64,000 nucleotides of DNA, taken from contig NZ_JOFS01000010.1 of the NCBI RefSeq assembly GCF_000719285.1, positions 1 through 64,000 on the forward strand, given 5' to 3'. Each line of letters opens with the position of its first letter. Position 1 is the first letter of the stretch. Position numbers and translations under genes: made by a program. This document shows, piece by piece, positions 42,557 through 51,399 of the stretch. The notes below the pieces were generated by a model. The model searched no databases. It had not been told where the DNA came from and was given only the letters and a program-made list of their open reading frames with translations. The stretch is from Streptomyces bicolor. Lineage in GTDB: Bacteria > Actinomycetota > Actinomycetes > Streptomycetales > Streptomycetaceae.

Positions 42557-44956
42557 ATGCACACCGAACTGAGGCGCGCACCCGCGCCCCGGAACACTCC
42601 CGCCTGCCCACCGGCCGACGGGCCGTCACAAGGCCACGACGGATCACCACAAGACCACGACGGGTTACTCCAAGGCCACGTCCTCGCGGTCGGCGCCCCC
42701 GGCCCCCGACGCGAAAAGCTCACCCGCACCCTCGAATCCACGGGCTACGCGGTCACCCACGCCGCCCCGGGCGAAGTGGGCCCCAGTGTCCAGCGGACCC
42801 CGCCCGACGCGATCGTCGCCCTCGACGGCCACGGAGGCCTGGAGCAGGCCGTAGCCGTCGTACGGGAGATACGCACCGCACCCCAGGGCCAGGTCCTGCC
42901 CCTGGTCATGCTCACCGCCGACCGTGAACCCGCCGGTGTCGCACGGCTGTTGCGCAGCGGAGCCGACGACTGTCTGCCCGAGGCCGCCGACCCGGTCGAA
43001 CTGTCGGCCCGGATCGACGCCAAGCGCCACCGTGTCCCGGTCCCCGTCGACCGGCTGCCCCAGGACCCCCGCACCGGCCTCTACTCCGCACCCCACTTCC
43101 GCGCTGAACTCGACCGCGAACTGCGCCGCCCCGGCAGCCGCCCCGGCCGCCGCGAAGGCGTCCTCGCGGTGGTCGCGGTGGCCGAGGCGGACGCGCTCGA
43201 GGAACGGTTCGGGGCGCGGGTGCGCCGTGAGGTCGCCGAACGTCTCGCCGGTGTCGCCGAGCGGCTCGGCGCCGGCAGCGACCGGCTCGGCCGGGACGAG
43301 GAGGGGCGGCTGCTCGTCCTCATGCCCGGCGTCGACGAGGAGACGGCCCGGCGCGCACTGACGGAATTCGCCACCGCGGTGGCCGGCACCCGGTTCGTCG
43401 TCGCCGACGAGAACGTCCGGCTGACCCCGGCCGTCGGCTGGCTCCCCCTCGCGGACGCCGAGGACGCCCCCGACGGCCGCGCGGTCGAGCGGGCGGTCGA
43501 CGCCGTCGCCGAGGCGCTGCGCCACCGCGACCTGCGGCCCGTCCGCTACGAGCCGTGGATGCGGGCGGCCGCCGCCCCGCGCCGCCGCGCGAGGAAGGTC
43601 GTACGCCCCCTCCTCCTCGCCCTCTCCCCGCTGCTCGCGCTGCTGATCGGCGTGGGCGTGCCGTTCGCGCTGTACGAGCAGACGTACGCGGCGCTCGGCT
43701 GGGACATCGCGTCGGCGGTGTACTGGGCCGTGGTGGCCGGACTCGTCCTCTCCGCCACACTGATCCTCCTCGAATGCCTCTTCTCGCTCGACGCGCCCAC
43801 CCGGCCCGCCGCGCCCGCCCAGCCGTACCCACCGGCGAGCGCGGTCATCGCGGCGTACCTGCCGAACGAGGCCGCGACGATCGTCGACACGGTGGAGTCC
43901 TTCCTGCGCCTCGACTACCCGAACGACCTGGAGATCGTCCTCGCCTACAACACACCCCACGCGCTGCCGGTCGAGGACACCCTGCGCGAAATCGCCCGCC
44001 GCGACCGGCGGTTGGTGCTGCTCCCGGTGCCCGGCAGCACTTCCAAGGCACAGAACATCAACGCCGCCGTCACGCGCGTGCGCGGCGAGTTCGTCGGCAT
44101 CTTCGACGCCGACCACCACCCGGCGCAGGACGCCTTCCGCCACGCCTGGGACTGGCTGTCGAACGGCTACGACGTCGTCCAGGGCCACTGCGTGATCCGC
44201 AACGGCGAAAGCTCCTGGGTGGCCCGCCAGGTGGCCGCCGAGTTCGAGGCGATCTACGCCGTCAGCCACCCCGGCCGGACCCGGCTGTACGGCTTCGGCA
44301 TCTTCGGCGGCTCCAACGGCTTCTGGCGCACCGACCTCCTGGCCCGCACCCGGATGCACGGCTCGATGCTGACGGAGGACATCGACTCGACGCTACGCGC
44401 GTTGCGGGAGGGCGCGCGCATCGCCACCGACCGGACGCTGATCTCCCGGGAGCTGGCGCCCACCCGCCTCAAACCCCTGTGGAACCAGCGATCACGGTGG
44501 GCACAGGGCTGGCTTCAGGTGTCGCTGCGGCACCTGGGGCAGGCACTGCGGTCGGCGTCCTTCACACCACGTCAGAAAGCGGGCCTCGTGGTCCTGTTGG
44601 GCTGGCGCGAGGTGCAGCCGTGGCTGTCGCTCCAGATCCTGCCGATCCTGCTCCACTCGGCGATCCGCGCGGGCGGCGCGGACCGTATCGACTGGGCCAC
44701 CCCGGCCTGCCTGCTCGCCTTCGCCTTCACGCTCTCGGCCGGCCTGGTACAGACGGCGTTCGCGGGCCGGCTCGCCCTGCCCGAACTGCGCCGCAAACGG
44801 GGCTGGTTCTGGCGCCACGCACTGGTGTCGACCGTCTTCTACACCCACTTCAAGAACATCGTCGCCCGCCAGTCGCACCTCAAGGAACTGCTGGGAGACC
44901 GCCGCTGGCGGGTCACACCCCGCACGGCGGCGGCGAAGGCGGTGGGGCAGGAATGA
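42557..44956 (+). CDS. GT2 glycosyltransferase fused to REC-like and degenerate GGDEF domains
   Basis: The 799-aa protein has a receiver-like N-terminus lacking the usual acidic pair (VLAVGAPGPRREKLTRTLEST; LVMLTADREP), a GGDEF-like domain where the signature reads RDEEG (about residues 170-320), two membrane segments (LLLALSPLLALLIGVGVPFALY), then a processive GT2 catalytic domain (DADHHP, TEDIDST, QRSRWAQGW) and further membrane segments. It likely makes a surface beta-glycan. The degenerate GGDEF may sense c-di-GMP or be structural. ATG 42557 is favoured; a GTG at 42476 is possible. The stop overlaps the acyltransferase start. Confidence 0.85.
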   Translation: MHTELRRAPAPRNTPACPPADGPSQGHDGSPQDHDGLLQGHVLAVGAPGPRREKLTRTLESTGYAVTHAAPGEVGPSVQRTPPDAIVALDGHGGLEQAVAVVREIRTAPQGQVLPLVMLTADREPAGVARLLRSGADDCLPEAADPVELSARIDAKRHRVPVPVDRLPQDPRTGLYSAPHFRAELDRELRRPGSRPGRREGVLAVVAVAEADALEERFGARVRREVAERLAGVAERLGAGSDRLGRDEEGRLLVLMPGVDEETARRALTEFATAVAGTRFVVADENVRLTPAVGWLPLADAEDAPDGRAVERAVDAVAEALRHRDLRPVRYEPWMRAAAAPRRRARKVVRPLLLALSPLLALLIGVGVPFALYEQTYAALGWDIASAVYWAVVAGLVLSATLILLECLFSLDAPTRPAAPAQPYPPASAVIAAYLPNEAATIVDTVESFLRLDYPNDLEIVLAYNTPHALPVEDTLREIARRDRRLVLLPVPGSTSKAQNINAAVTRVRGEFVGIFDADHHPAQDAFRHAWDWLSNGYDVVQGHCVIRNGESSWVARQVAAEFEAIYAVSHPGRTRLYGFGIFGGSNGFWRTDLLARTRMHGSMLTEDIDSTLRALREGARIATDRTLISRELAPTRLKPLWNQRSRWAQGWLQVSLRHLGQALRSASFTPRQKAGLVVLLGWREVQPWLSLQILPILLHSAIRAGGADRIDWATPACLLAFAFTLSAGLVQTAFAGRLALPELRRKRGWFWRHALVSTVFYTHFKNIVARQSHLKELLGDRRWRVTPRTAAAKAVGQE

Positions 44957-44998
44957 GCAGTGGGGCAGGAATGAGCAGTGGGGCAGGAATGAGCAGCG
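44953..44998 (+). repeat. 18-bp tandem repeat containing three start codons
   Basis: The unit ATGAGCAGTGGGGCAGGA occurs twice and a third partial copy follows, giving MSSGAG, MSSGAG, MSSGTR at the protein start. Each ATG has its own GGGGCAGGA ribosome binding site. The GT2 stop codon lies inside the first unit. Copy-number change here would alter start-site strength or the N-terminal length. Confidence 0.9.
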
Positions 44999-46212
44999 GC
45001 ACCCGCCGGCTCGAACTCCAAGGCTTCCGGGGCCTGGCCGCCCTCAGCACGGTCGTCTTCCACGTCTGGCAGCAGTACTACGTGTACGACGCACAGGGCG
45101 CCCACCCGCCGATCGACAATCCCTACCTCGGGGCGCTGATCTCCCTGGAGGTCATCGACCTGTTCTTCGTCATGTCGGCGTACCTGCTGACGCTCTCCTA
45201 CGCCCGGGCCGCGATCGACGGCGAGGACCGGACCCGCCCGGCGAGGGACTTCCTCTTCCGCCGGGCGACACGCATCCTCCCGCTCTACTTCCTCGCGGTC
45301 CTCGTTGTCTGGTCCCTGCGCAACCCGTCCCTCCCCGGCGACTGGCGCGACCTGCTGGAACACCTCACGTTCACGCACGTCTTCGACCAGCAGCGCATCT
45401 TCTACACGCTGGGCCCGACCTGGTCGCTCTCCCTGGAGATCGCGTTCTACTTCACCCTGGTCGCCGTGGGCCCCCTGGCGATCCGTGCCTGCCGCCGCCT
45501 GCACACCCGCCGCGCCCGCGTGGCCCTGTGCGCGACGGGCTGCGCGGCGCTCTACCTGGCCCCGCTCGCCTGGATCGCCGTCGCCCACCACGCGCTCGGC
45601 ATCCCGCACACCAACTGGCCCGTGTACTTCGGCCCCCAGGCCCGTCTCGGCGGCTTCGCGGCGGGGATGTTGCTGGCGGTGCTGCTGGTGGCGCTGGGCG
45701 AGAGGGGTCGGGTCGGTGCGAGTCGGGCGACGGTGGTGGCGGTGACCGCGGTGGCGGGCCTGTACGCGTTGTCGTACTTCTCCGCCCCGGAGAACACCTG
45801 GCACACCTACTACCACCCCCTCGCCGCCGTCCTCTGGTTCGCCCTCCTCTACGCCACCCTCCACGTCCGCGGGGCGGCCCGCCCTCGCTGGCACGCCCTG
45901 CTGCGCTCGGGGTGGCTGACGGGCGTGGGCCTGGTCAGCTACAGCCTCTACATCTGGCACGAGCCGCTGATGTTGCTCCTGTACGACAGCGGCGCCCTGC
46001 CCCGTTCCCAGGAGGGGTTCCCGCTGGCGGTGCTGTTCGTGGTCGCGGGTGGGGTGCTGGTGGCGACGGTGAGCTACTGGGTGGTGGAGTATCCGGGGAG
46101 TTTGCTGGTGGGGCTGCGGGACAAGAAGGGGCGGCCTCGGGAGTTCTATCCGGAGCAGACGCCGACGCCGGAGCCGGAGCCGCGGCGGGAGTCTGAGCCT
46201 GCGGTGCGTTGA
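44953..46212 (+). CDS. OafA/YrhL-type membrane acyltransferase
   Basis: The 419-aa protein has ten or so membrane segments of the acyltransferase_3 family: RGLAALSTVVFHVWQQYY (catalytic-type His), RRATRILPLYFL and GPTWSLSLEIAFYF. It would O-acylate the polysaccharide made by the GT2 encoded upstream. The start region is an 18-bp tandem repeat giving in-frame ATGs at 44953, 44971 and 44989, each preceded by GGGGCAGGA. Confidence 0.9.
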   Translation: MSSGAGMSSGAGMSSGTRRLELQGFRGLAALSTVVFHVWQQYYVYDAQGAHPPIDNPYLGALISLEVIDLFFVMSAYLLTLSYARAAIDGEDRTRPARDFLFRRATRILPLYFLAVLVVWSLRNPSLPGDWRDLLEHLTFTHVFDQQRIFYTLGPTWSLSLEIAFYFTLVAVGPLAIRACRRLHTRRARVALCATGCAALYLAPLAWIAVAHHALGIPHTNWPVYFGPQARLGGFAAGMLLAVLLVALGERGRVGASRATVVAVTAVAGLYALSYFSAPENTWHTYYHPLAAVLWFALLYATLHVRGAARPRWHALLRSGWLTGVGLVSYSLYIWHEPLMLLLYDSGALPRSQEGFPLAVLFVVAGGVLVATVSYWVVEYPGSLLVGLRDKKGRPREFYPEQTPTPEPEPRRESEPAVR

Positions 46213-46255
46213 TCCGCTCGGCGACCTTTCTGCGCCGCTGCCTGCCCCCTCCGGG

Positions 46256-47347
46256 TCAGAGCAGCGGCGTCAGGGCGACCCGGCGCAGTCGGAGATTGAT
46301 GTCGATGACCTCGACGGACATCTCGTCACCGGCGTCGGGCCACCCCGAGTCGCCGAGCAGGTCGCAGTGCACCAGCCCCTCGACGCCCTCGGCGACCCGT
46401 ACGAACACGCCGAACGGGACCACCTTGGTCACCTGGCCGCGCACGACCCGGCCCAATCCTCCGTTCCGCGCGAACTCCGCCAGCGGGTCCGGGGCGAGGG
46501 CCGCGAGCGACAGCCGTACCTGCGGCCGGAACAGTTCGAAGGCGAGCACCTCGGCGTTGATCTCCTGACCGACGTGGACCACCTCGTCGAAGGAGTCGAT
46601 GTGGTGCCGCGAGAGTTCGGGGGCGGTGATGAAGCCCTCGGTGCCGTCGAGGTCCACGAACACCCCGAAGCTCTCGATGCGGCTGACGATTCCCCGCACG
46701 ACCTGTCCCTGCTCGAAGCCCCGCCACGACGTCTCGGCTCCGGCGATCCGGCGCCTGGTGGCCACCAGCGTGGCGAGGTCCCTGGCGAGCGGGATCTCGA
46801 TGGTCTCCAGCGCGGAATGCCGCAGCCAGTGCAGCCGGGCCCGGTCCACGGCCCCCTCGTGCAGCGGCGGCCAGTCGGCGGCAGGGGCGAAGTCGTCGAT
46901 GACCATCCGGCCGGCCGGGGCCAGGAGCCGGGCCGGATCGGCGGGGCTGTCGTCCTCGGTCTTGGCGCTACCACCCCCGTTCAGCACGAGCAGGTCGTAC
47001 GGCCCCCGCTCCTCGATCCGCCGCCAGTCGCCGCACAGCACCTCCACCTCGGGCCGGTCGGCGAACACCTCGGCGGCGACCCGGGCGCGCTCCGGATCCC
47101 GCTCCACGCCGACGAGCCGTACGCCCACCCCGGCGCCCGCCGCGAGCCAGGCCAGCCCCACTCCGCAGCCCGTGCCCGTCTCGCCGATCAGCGTGCCGGC
47201 ACCGCCCGCCAGGGCGTACAGCAGACGGCCCTGTTCCGGGCGGCGGGAGTGGGCGAAGCCGTGGGCGCGGGCCGCGGCGAGGGCTCGCTCGACGAGCGGA
47301 GGGAGGTGAACTTCCTTGGCGTACGCGTCCGTTCCGGAGATCGACAT
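46256..47347 (-). CDS. O-methyltransferase fused to two S1 RNA-binding domains
   Basis: The 363-aa protein begins with a class I SAM methyltransferase fold (TLIGETGTGCGVGLAWLA as the SAM loop, about residue 50; a PYDLLVLNGG acidic region; residues 1-175). It continues into two S1 motifs (GQVVRGIVSRIESFGVFVDL at about 205 and GRVVRGQVTKVVPFGVFVRV at about 290). S1 domains bind RNA, so the enzyme may modify RNA or a translation factor. Convergent with the acyltransferase gene. Confidence 0.83.
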   Translation of the reverse strand: MSISGTDAYAKEVHLPPLVERALAAARAHGFAHSRRPEQGRLLYALAGGAGTLIGETGTGCGVGLAWLAAGAGVGVRLVGVERDPERARVAAEVFADRPEVEVLCGDWRRIEERGPYDLLVLNGGGSAKTEDDSPADPARLLAPAGRMVIDDFAPAADWPPLHEGAVDRARLHWLRHSALETIEIPLARDLATLVATRRRIAGAETSWRGFEQGQVVRGIVSRIESFGVFVDLDGTEGFITAPELSRHHIDSFDEVVHVGQEINAEVLAFELFRPQVRLSLAALAPDPLAEFARNGGLGRVVRGQVTKVVPFGVFVRVAEGVEGLVHCDLLGDSGWPDAGDEMSVEVIDINLRLRRVALTPLL

Positions 47348-47389
47348 GCCGCCGATCCTGCCGTACGAACCCTGCGGCCGCCGCTGACG

Positions 47390-48460
47390 TCAGGCTGCCG
47401 CCTCCACCACGTCCGCCACCACACAGCTGACGTTGTCCGGACCGCCGGCCTCGTTCGCCGCGGCGATCAGGGCGTGGACGGCGGCGTCCGGGGCCGGGGC
47501 GGAGTTGAGGAGGTGGCGGATGGCGGCGTCGGGGACGACGCGGGAGAGGCCGTCGGAGCACAGCAGGTAGCGGTCGCCGGGTTCGGCGTCCTGGAGACGG
47601 AGGTCCGGGGTCGCGGGGGCGGTCGGGGAGAGGGCCTTGAGGAGCAGCATGCGCTGGGGGTGGGTCGTGGCCTCCTCCGGGGTCAGGCGGCCCTCGTCGA
47701 TCATCGCCTGCACCACCGTGTGGTCGTCGGTGATGCGGAACAGGGCGCCGTCGCGCAGCAGATAGGCGCGGGAGTCGCCGATGTGGACCAAGGCCAGGCG
47801 GGAGCCCGTCCACAGCAGCGCCGTCAGTGTCGTGCCGGTGTCCTCCTCGGCGCCGTTCGCCGCGTCCCGGACCGCCTCCGTCGCGCCCTGTACCGCGTCC
47901 TCCAGCAGGTTCAGGACGTTGCCCGCCGGGAGCTCGTCCGTGTCCAGGAAGCGCAGCGCCTCCACCGCCGCGCTGCTCGCCGGCGCGCCCGCGGGACCGC
48001 ACCCGTCGGCCACCGCGAGAAGCCGGGCGCCGGCGTAGGCGGTGTCCTGGTTGGCGGGGCGGACCAGGCCCCGGTCGGAGTGGGCGGAGTAGCGGAGTTC
48101 CAGCATGGTGGTGTCCTTCCTCGGTGTGCCGGACATGTGTCGGACGAGGAACTCGGCGAGATCGCGCCGCGCGGCCGTCTCCGCCTCGACCTGCGCCCAA
48201 TAGGCACGGATCTCATGGGCGGCGTCGGCCGGCCGCAGTGCGCACACCTGACGGATACGGGCCAGCGGCATCCCCAGCCGCCGTAGCCACGCCACCAGCC
48301 GGGCCTGCTCCAGCTGCTCGACGGCGTAGTACCGGTACCCGGTGTCCGGGTCGACCCGGCTGGGCCTCAGCAGGTCCAGCTCGTCGTACAGCCGCAGTGC
48401 CTTCGGTGACAGGCGGCAGGCCTTGGCGAAGGCCCCGATCGTCAGCATGTCCCTGCTCAT
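47390..48460 (-). CDS. MerR-type regulator fused to a PP2C phosphatase
   Basis: The 356-aa protein has an N-terminal MerR winged helix (MLTIGAFAKACRLSPKALRLYDELDLLRPSRVD) and a PP2C/PPM domain from about residue 120 with metal-ligand motifs (VADGCGP, TGTTLTALLW, VHIGDSRAYLLRDG, LLCSDGLSRVV, GGPDNVSCVV). It should dephosphorylate Ser/Thr and bind DNA, perhaps linking phospho-signalling to transcription. ATG 48460 is in a duplicated start region; GGAGGGG lies upstream. Confidence 0.9.
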   Translation of the reverse strand: MSRDMLTIGAFAKACRLSPKALRLYDELDLLRPSRVDPDTGYRYYAVEQLEQARLVAWLRRLGMPLARIRQVCALRPADAAHEIRAYWAQVEAETAARRDLAEFLVRHMSGTPRKDTTMLELRYSAHSDRGLVRPANQDTAYAGARLLAVADGCGPAGAPASSAAVEALRFLDTDELPAGNVLNLLEDAVQGATEAVRDAANGAEEDTGTTLTALLWTGSRLALVHIGDSRAYLLRDGALFRITDDHTVVQAMIDEGRLTPEEATTHPQRMLLLKALSPTAPATPDLRLQDAEPGDRYLLCSDGLSRVVPDAAIRHLLNSAPAPDAAVHALIAAANEAGGPDNVSCVVADVVEAAA

Positions 48461-48488
48461 CGCGATCCCCTCCTGCTCATCGCGATCC
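48452..48488 (-). repeat. Duplicated start region of the MerR-PP2C gene
   Basis: CCTGCTCATCGCGATCCC occurs at 48452-48469 and 48471-48488 (plus-strand view). The first copy contains the ATG used; the second offers an out-of-frame ATG that reads only MSRRGSR before a stop. It may tune translation, like the tandem starts at 44953. Confidence 0.6.
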
Positions 48489-48612
48489 CTTCCGGTTCCT
48501 CGCACCGATGCTGCGGCTTCACCGAAGGTGAAGGTCAAGCGGCCTGTCCCGGTTCCCGACGCGGTTGCTAGCCTGCGCATCGCACAACCGTCCGATCCGG
48601 GAGGAGCCCGCC

Positions 48613-49491
48613 GTGCCCCGCACAGCCCTCGTCACCTGCCGCCCCGGCCCCGAGGTCAGCGTCGACCGCGACCTGCCCGTGCTGGTGCGGGCGCTGGCGG
48701 AAGCCGGGGCCGAGGCCGAGGTCGTGTACTGGGACGACGAGGACGTCGACTGGGGTGGGTACGACCTCGCCGTGATCCGCTCCACCTGGGACTACAGCTG
48801 GCGTGCCGCGGAGTTCCTGGCGTGGGCGGAGCGGTGCGGCAAGGCCACGCGGCTCGCCAACCCGGTCGAGGTGGTGCGCTGGAACGCCGACAAGCGCTAC
48901 CTCGGCGATCTCGCCGAGGCCGGGGTGCCGGTCGTGCCCACCCGGTACTTCGCCCCCGGCGACATCCCCGAGCTCCCGGGCGACACCGAGTACGTCGTCA
49001 AGCCCACCTCTGGCGCGGGCGCCCGTTTCGCCGCCCGCTACACGCCCGACGAGCACGACACGGCCGTACGGCAGCTCGCGCGGATGTACTCCGAGGGGTT
49101 CACCGCGATGGTGCAGCCGTATGTGAAGGGCATCGACGTCAGCGGGGAGCGGGCCCTGCAGTTCTACGGTGGGCGCCTGCTGCACGCCAGCCGCAAGGGG
49201 GCCGTGCTCACCCCCGGGACGCCGTACGACGAGCGCAAGGTCGCCCATCCCGGGCTGGAGCCCTGGACCCCGACCCCGGCCGAACTCGCCGTCGCCGAAC
49301 GCGCGTTGGCCGCCGTACCGGTGGCTTCCGAGCTGCTGTACGCGCGCGTGGACCTCGTCGACGGGGAGGACGGGCCGGACGGGGAGCCGCGGGTGATGGA
49401 GCTGGAGCTCGTCGAGCCGAACCTGTTCCTGTCGCTGCATCCGGATTCGGTGCCGGCGGTCAGGGACGCGATCCTTCAGGCGGCGGCGTAG
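48613..49491 (+). CDS. ATP-grasp protein of the STWDY group
   Basis: The 292-aa protein has the signature RSTWDYSWRAAEFLAWAE, the ATP-binding VVKPTSGAGARFAARY, a central ERALQFYGGRLLHASRKG, and the metal-binding MELELVEPNLFLSLHP. STWDY ATP-grasp enzymes are conserved in actinobacteria with unknown substrates. GTG 48613 has GAGGAG upstream. It is not part of the hydrazine cluster. Confidence 0.88.
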   Translation: MPRTALVTCRPGPEVSVDRDLPVLVRALAEAGAEAEVVYWDDEDVDWGGYDLAVIRSTWDYSWRAAEFLAWAERCGKATRLANPVEVVRWNADKRYLGDLAEAGVPVVPTRYFAPGDIPELPGDTEYVVKPTSGAGARFAARYTPDEHDTAVRQLARMYSEGFTAMVQPYVKGIDVSGERALQFYGGRLLHASRKGAVLTPGTPYDERKVAHPGLEPWTPTPAELAVAERALAAVPVASELLYARVDLVDGEDGPDGEPRVMELELVEPNLFLSLHPDSVPAVRDAILQAAA

Positions 49492-49503
49492 CGCGGCTCC
49501 GGG

Positions 49504-49764
49504 TCAGTCGCCGAACTGCTGCTCGTGCCGGTGGGTGCCGCGGGCCAGCTCCTGCAGAATCTCGTGCTCGGGCTTCCCGGTCTCCCGGGCGATCTTGCGG
49601 AGCAGCAGTGCGCACAGGGCCGCGGTGCCGTCCATCAGCGCCTCGGCCGCCGATGGGTCCTCGCGGCGGCGCTCTGCCACGTACGCCGCCAGAAGCTCGT
49701 TCCCGGACACGTAGGCGGTCATGAACTCGATGCCGGTGCGGATGCGGTCGTAGTCGCTACTCAT
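49504..49764 (-). CDS. Small conserved hypothetical protein
   Basis: The 86-aa helical protein begins MSSDYDRIRTGIEFMTAYVSG and contains ETGKPEHEILQELARG. It resembles short actinobacterial hypothetical proteins without assigned function. It converges with the ATP-grasp gene across 12 bases. Confidence 0.7.
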   Translation of the reverse strand: MSSDYDRIRTGIEFMTAYVSGNELLAAYVAERRREDPSAAEALMDGTAALCALLLRKIARETGKPEHEILQELARGTHRHEQQFGD

Positions 49765-49824
49765 GGGCCGAACGATCGCACACGGGTGCCACTGAGCATG
49801 CGGCGCGGTGCCCAGGCGCGTGGT

Positions 49825-50424
49825 TCAGCCGCTGACCGCCACCCGCTGCAGCAACCCCCACGTGAACTCGGCCACCACCTCCCGCCGCACGCCCTCCCCG
49901 TCCGGCGCCGTGAACGCCAGCCCCCACCGCGTCGGAGCCGTCCCCTCCAGCGGCCGGGCGGGAGCGAAGGCGCGGGCCGCCTCGTCGACCGTGCACGACC
50001 AGGGGGTGAGGTCGGCGAGGGTGCGCAGGGTCGGGCCCGGCGCTCCCGGCGCGCGGACCAGCCACTCGTTCCACACCGCGCCGTTCGGGGCGAGCAGTAC
50101 CTCGAAGCGCAGGTCGGGCCAGAGGGGGAGTGGCCACAGCCAGGCCTCGCAGTCCAGGTCGCCGATCTTGCGGGTGATGACGGACTCGGGCGCGCCCAGG
50201 ACGGAGCGGTAGCGCGAGGTGGCCGCCCGTGCTCGCGGGGAGCGGATCATCGCCTGCCACCGCTTGTTCGCGTCGCGCATGTCGGCGAGGGAGACGCCCA
50301 GTTCACGGCGGGCGTCCTCCACCAGGTCCGGGTTGTGGTCGGACATGCGGCGCAGCAGCACCAGCTGGAAGTCCAGTGCGGTGAACGGGCTAGCGGGGCG
50401 CTTTGCGGAGGGCATGCGCTCCAT
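49825..50424 (-). CDS. Conserved hypothetical protein, end of the glycan operon
   Basis: The product is about 199 aa, with WLWPLPLWPDLRFEVLLAPNG and EVVAEFTWGLLQRV. No family recognised. ATG 50424 overlaps the FkbM gene by about 35 bases, consistent with coupling; ATG 50415 is the alternative start, with GGAG too close. Confidence 0.7.
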   Translation of the reverse strand: MERMPSAKRPASPFTALDFQLVLLRRMSDHNPDLVEDARRELGVSLADMRDANKRWQAMIRSPRARAATSRYRSVLGAPESVITRKIGDLDCEAWLWPLPLWPDLRFEVLLAPNGAVWNEWLVRAPGAPGPTLRTLADLTPWSCTVDEAARAFAPARPLEGTAPTRWGLAFTAPDGEGVRREVVAEFTWGLLQRVAVSG

Positions 50425-51193
50425 GGTCGCCGATCGGGCGGCGGCCGTCGGGCAGGAAGAGAACCGAGTTGACGTACCGCGGACCCCGGAACGGCAGCAC
50501 ACGACGCAGCAGCCCCCGGGTGACGACATGGCAGGCCTCGGCCTGGTGGGCCGCCAGCGGGAAGCGGGACAGGGGCACCCAGTCACGGCCGGGCAGGACC
50601 CAGCCCTCGTAGCCGAGCAGCGACAGATACGTCACCACCGGGCCGATCGGCTGGATACGGGACTCCAGTTCGATGAACAGGGCGGGCCGGTCGCGGGCCA
50701 GGATGCCGGTCGCGCCGCGCAGCACCGCCAGCTCGCTGCCGTCCACGTCGACCTTGACGAACCCGACGTCCTTGAGGCCGAGTTCGTCGAGGGTGACACA
50801 GCTGACCGGCACCGCGGTCGCGTGGATGTCCCGGCGTACCAGGGAGGACACCCCCCGGTCGCCCGCGTCGTGCGGCGGCAGCCAGAGCCGGGCCGCGCCG
50901 GGGCGCTCGGCCGCTGCGGCCTGTACGACCCGGACGTTGGGCGGGGCCGTCGCCGACAGCAGCCGCGCCAGATGGGGGACCGGTTCCACGGTCACCACCC
51001 GGCGGGCCCGCCGCGACAGCCGCCGCGTCCACGGGCCGTACCAGCCGCCGACGTCCACGGCCGTCCCGCACTCGGCGGGACACAGCTCGGCCAGCCGGGC
51101 CAGCTCCGGCTCGAAGCGCGGGTACACGGCCCGGGCGACGGCGGCGACCAGGCGGGTGGGCAGCAGCGGGGCGATGCTCGCGGTCACAGTCAT
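50390..51193 (-). CDS. FkbM-family SAM methyltransferase
   Basis: The 267-aa protein has the SAM motif AVDVGGWYGPWTRRLSR, the acidic VEPVPHL, the D-loop CVTLDELGLKDVGFVKVDVDGSE and a conserved ELESRIQPIG. FkbM enzymes O-methylate sugars or polyketides. It overlaps the Trm112-like gene (ATGA at 51190-51193), so the two are co-translated. Confidence 0.87.
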   Translation of the reverse strand: MTVTASIAPLLPTRLVAAVARAVYPRFEPELARLAELCPAECGTAVDVGGWYGPWTRRLSRRARRVVTVEPVPHLARLLSATAPPNVRVVQAAAAERPGAARLWLPPHDAGDRGVSSLVRRDIHATAVPVSCVTLDELGLKDVGFVKVDVDGSELAVLRGATGILARDRPALFIELESRIQPIGPVVTYLSLLGYEGWVLPGRDWVPLSRFPLAAHQAEACHVVTRGLLRRVLPFRGPRYVNSVLFLPDGRRPIGDHGAHALRKAPR

Positions 51194-51399
51194 GGAGTCA
51201 TCCGTTTGAGGAGTTCCTCGTGTTCGTCGTCGGAGACCTGCTCCCCGGAGGCCGGCAGCAGCTGCGGGATGCCGTCGACGATGGGGTAGCGGCGGTGCAG
51301 GCGTGGGTTGTACAGCGCGTCGTCCGGTGCGACGAGGTGCAGGGGCCCCTTGTCGAGCGGGCACGCCAGGATCTGCAGCAGTGGGTCGTCGGGCTTCAT
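51190..51399 (-). CDS. Trm112-family small protein
   Basis: The 69-aa protein has ILACPLDKGPLHLV and the conserved YPIVDGIPQLLP of the Trm112/UPF0434 family. Such proteins often activate methyltransferases as small partners. Its position between an FkbM methyltransferase gene and a transporter gene, with overlaps on both sides, supports that it partners a methyltransferase here. It lacks the second Cys pair of zinc-binding members. Confidence 0.88.
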   Translation of the reverse strand: MKPDDPLLQILACPLDKGPLHLVAPDDALYNPRLHRRYPIVDGIPQLLPASGEQVSDDEHEELLKRMTP

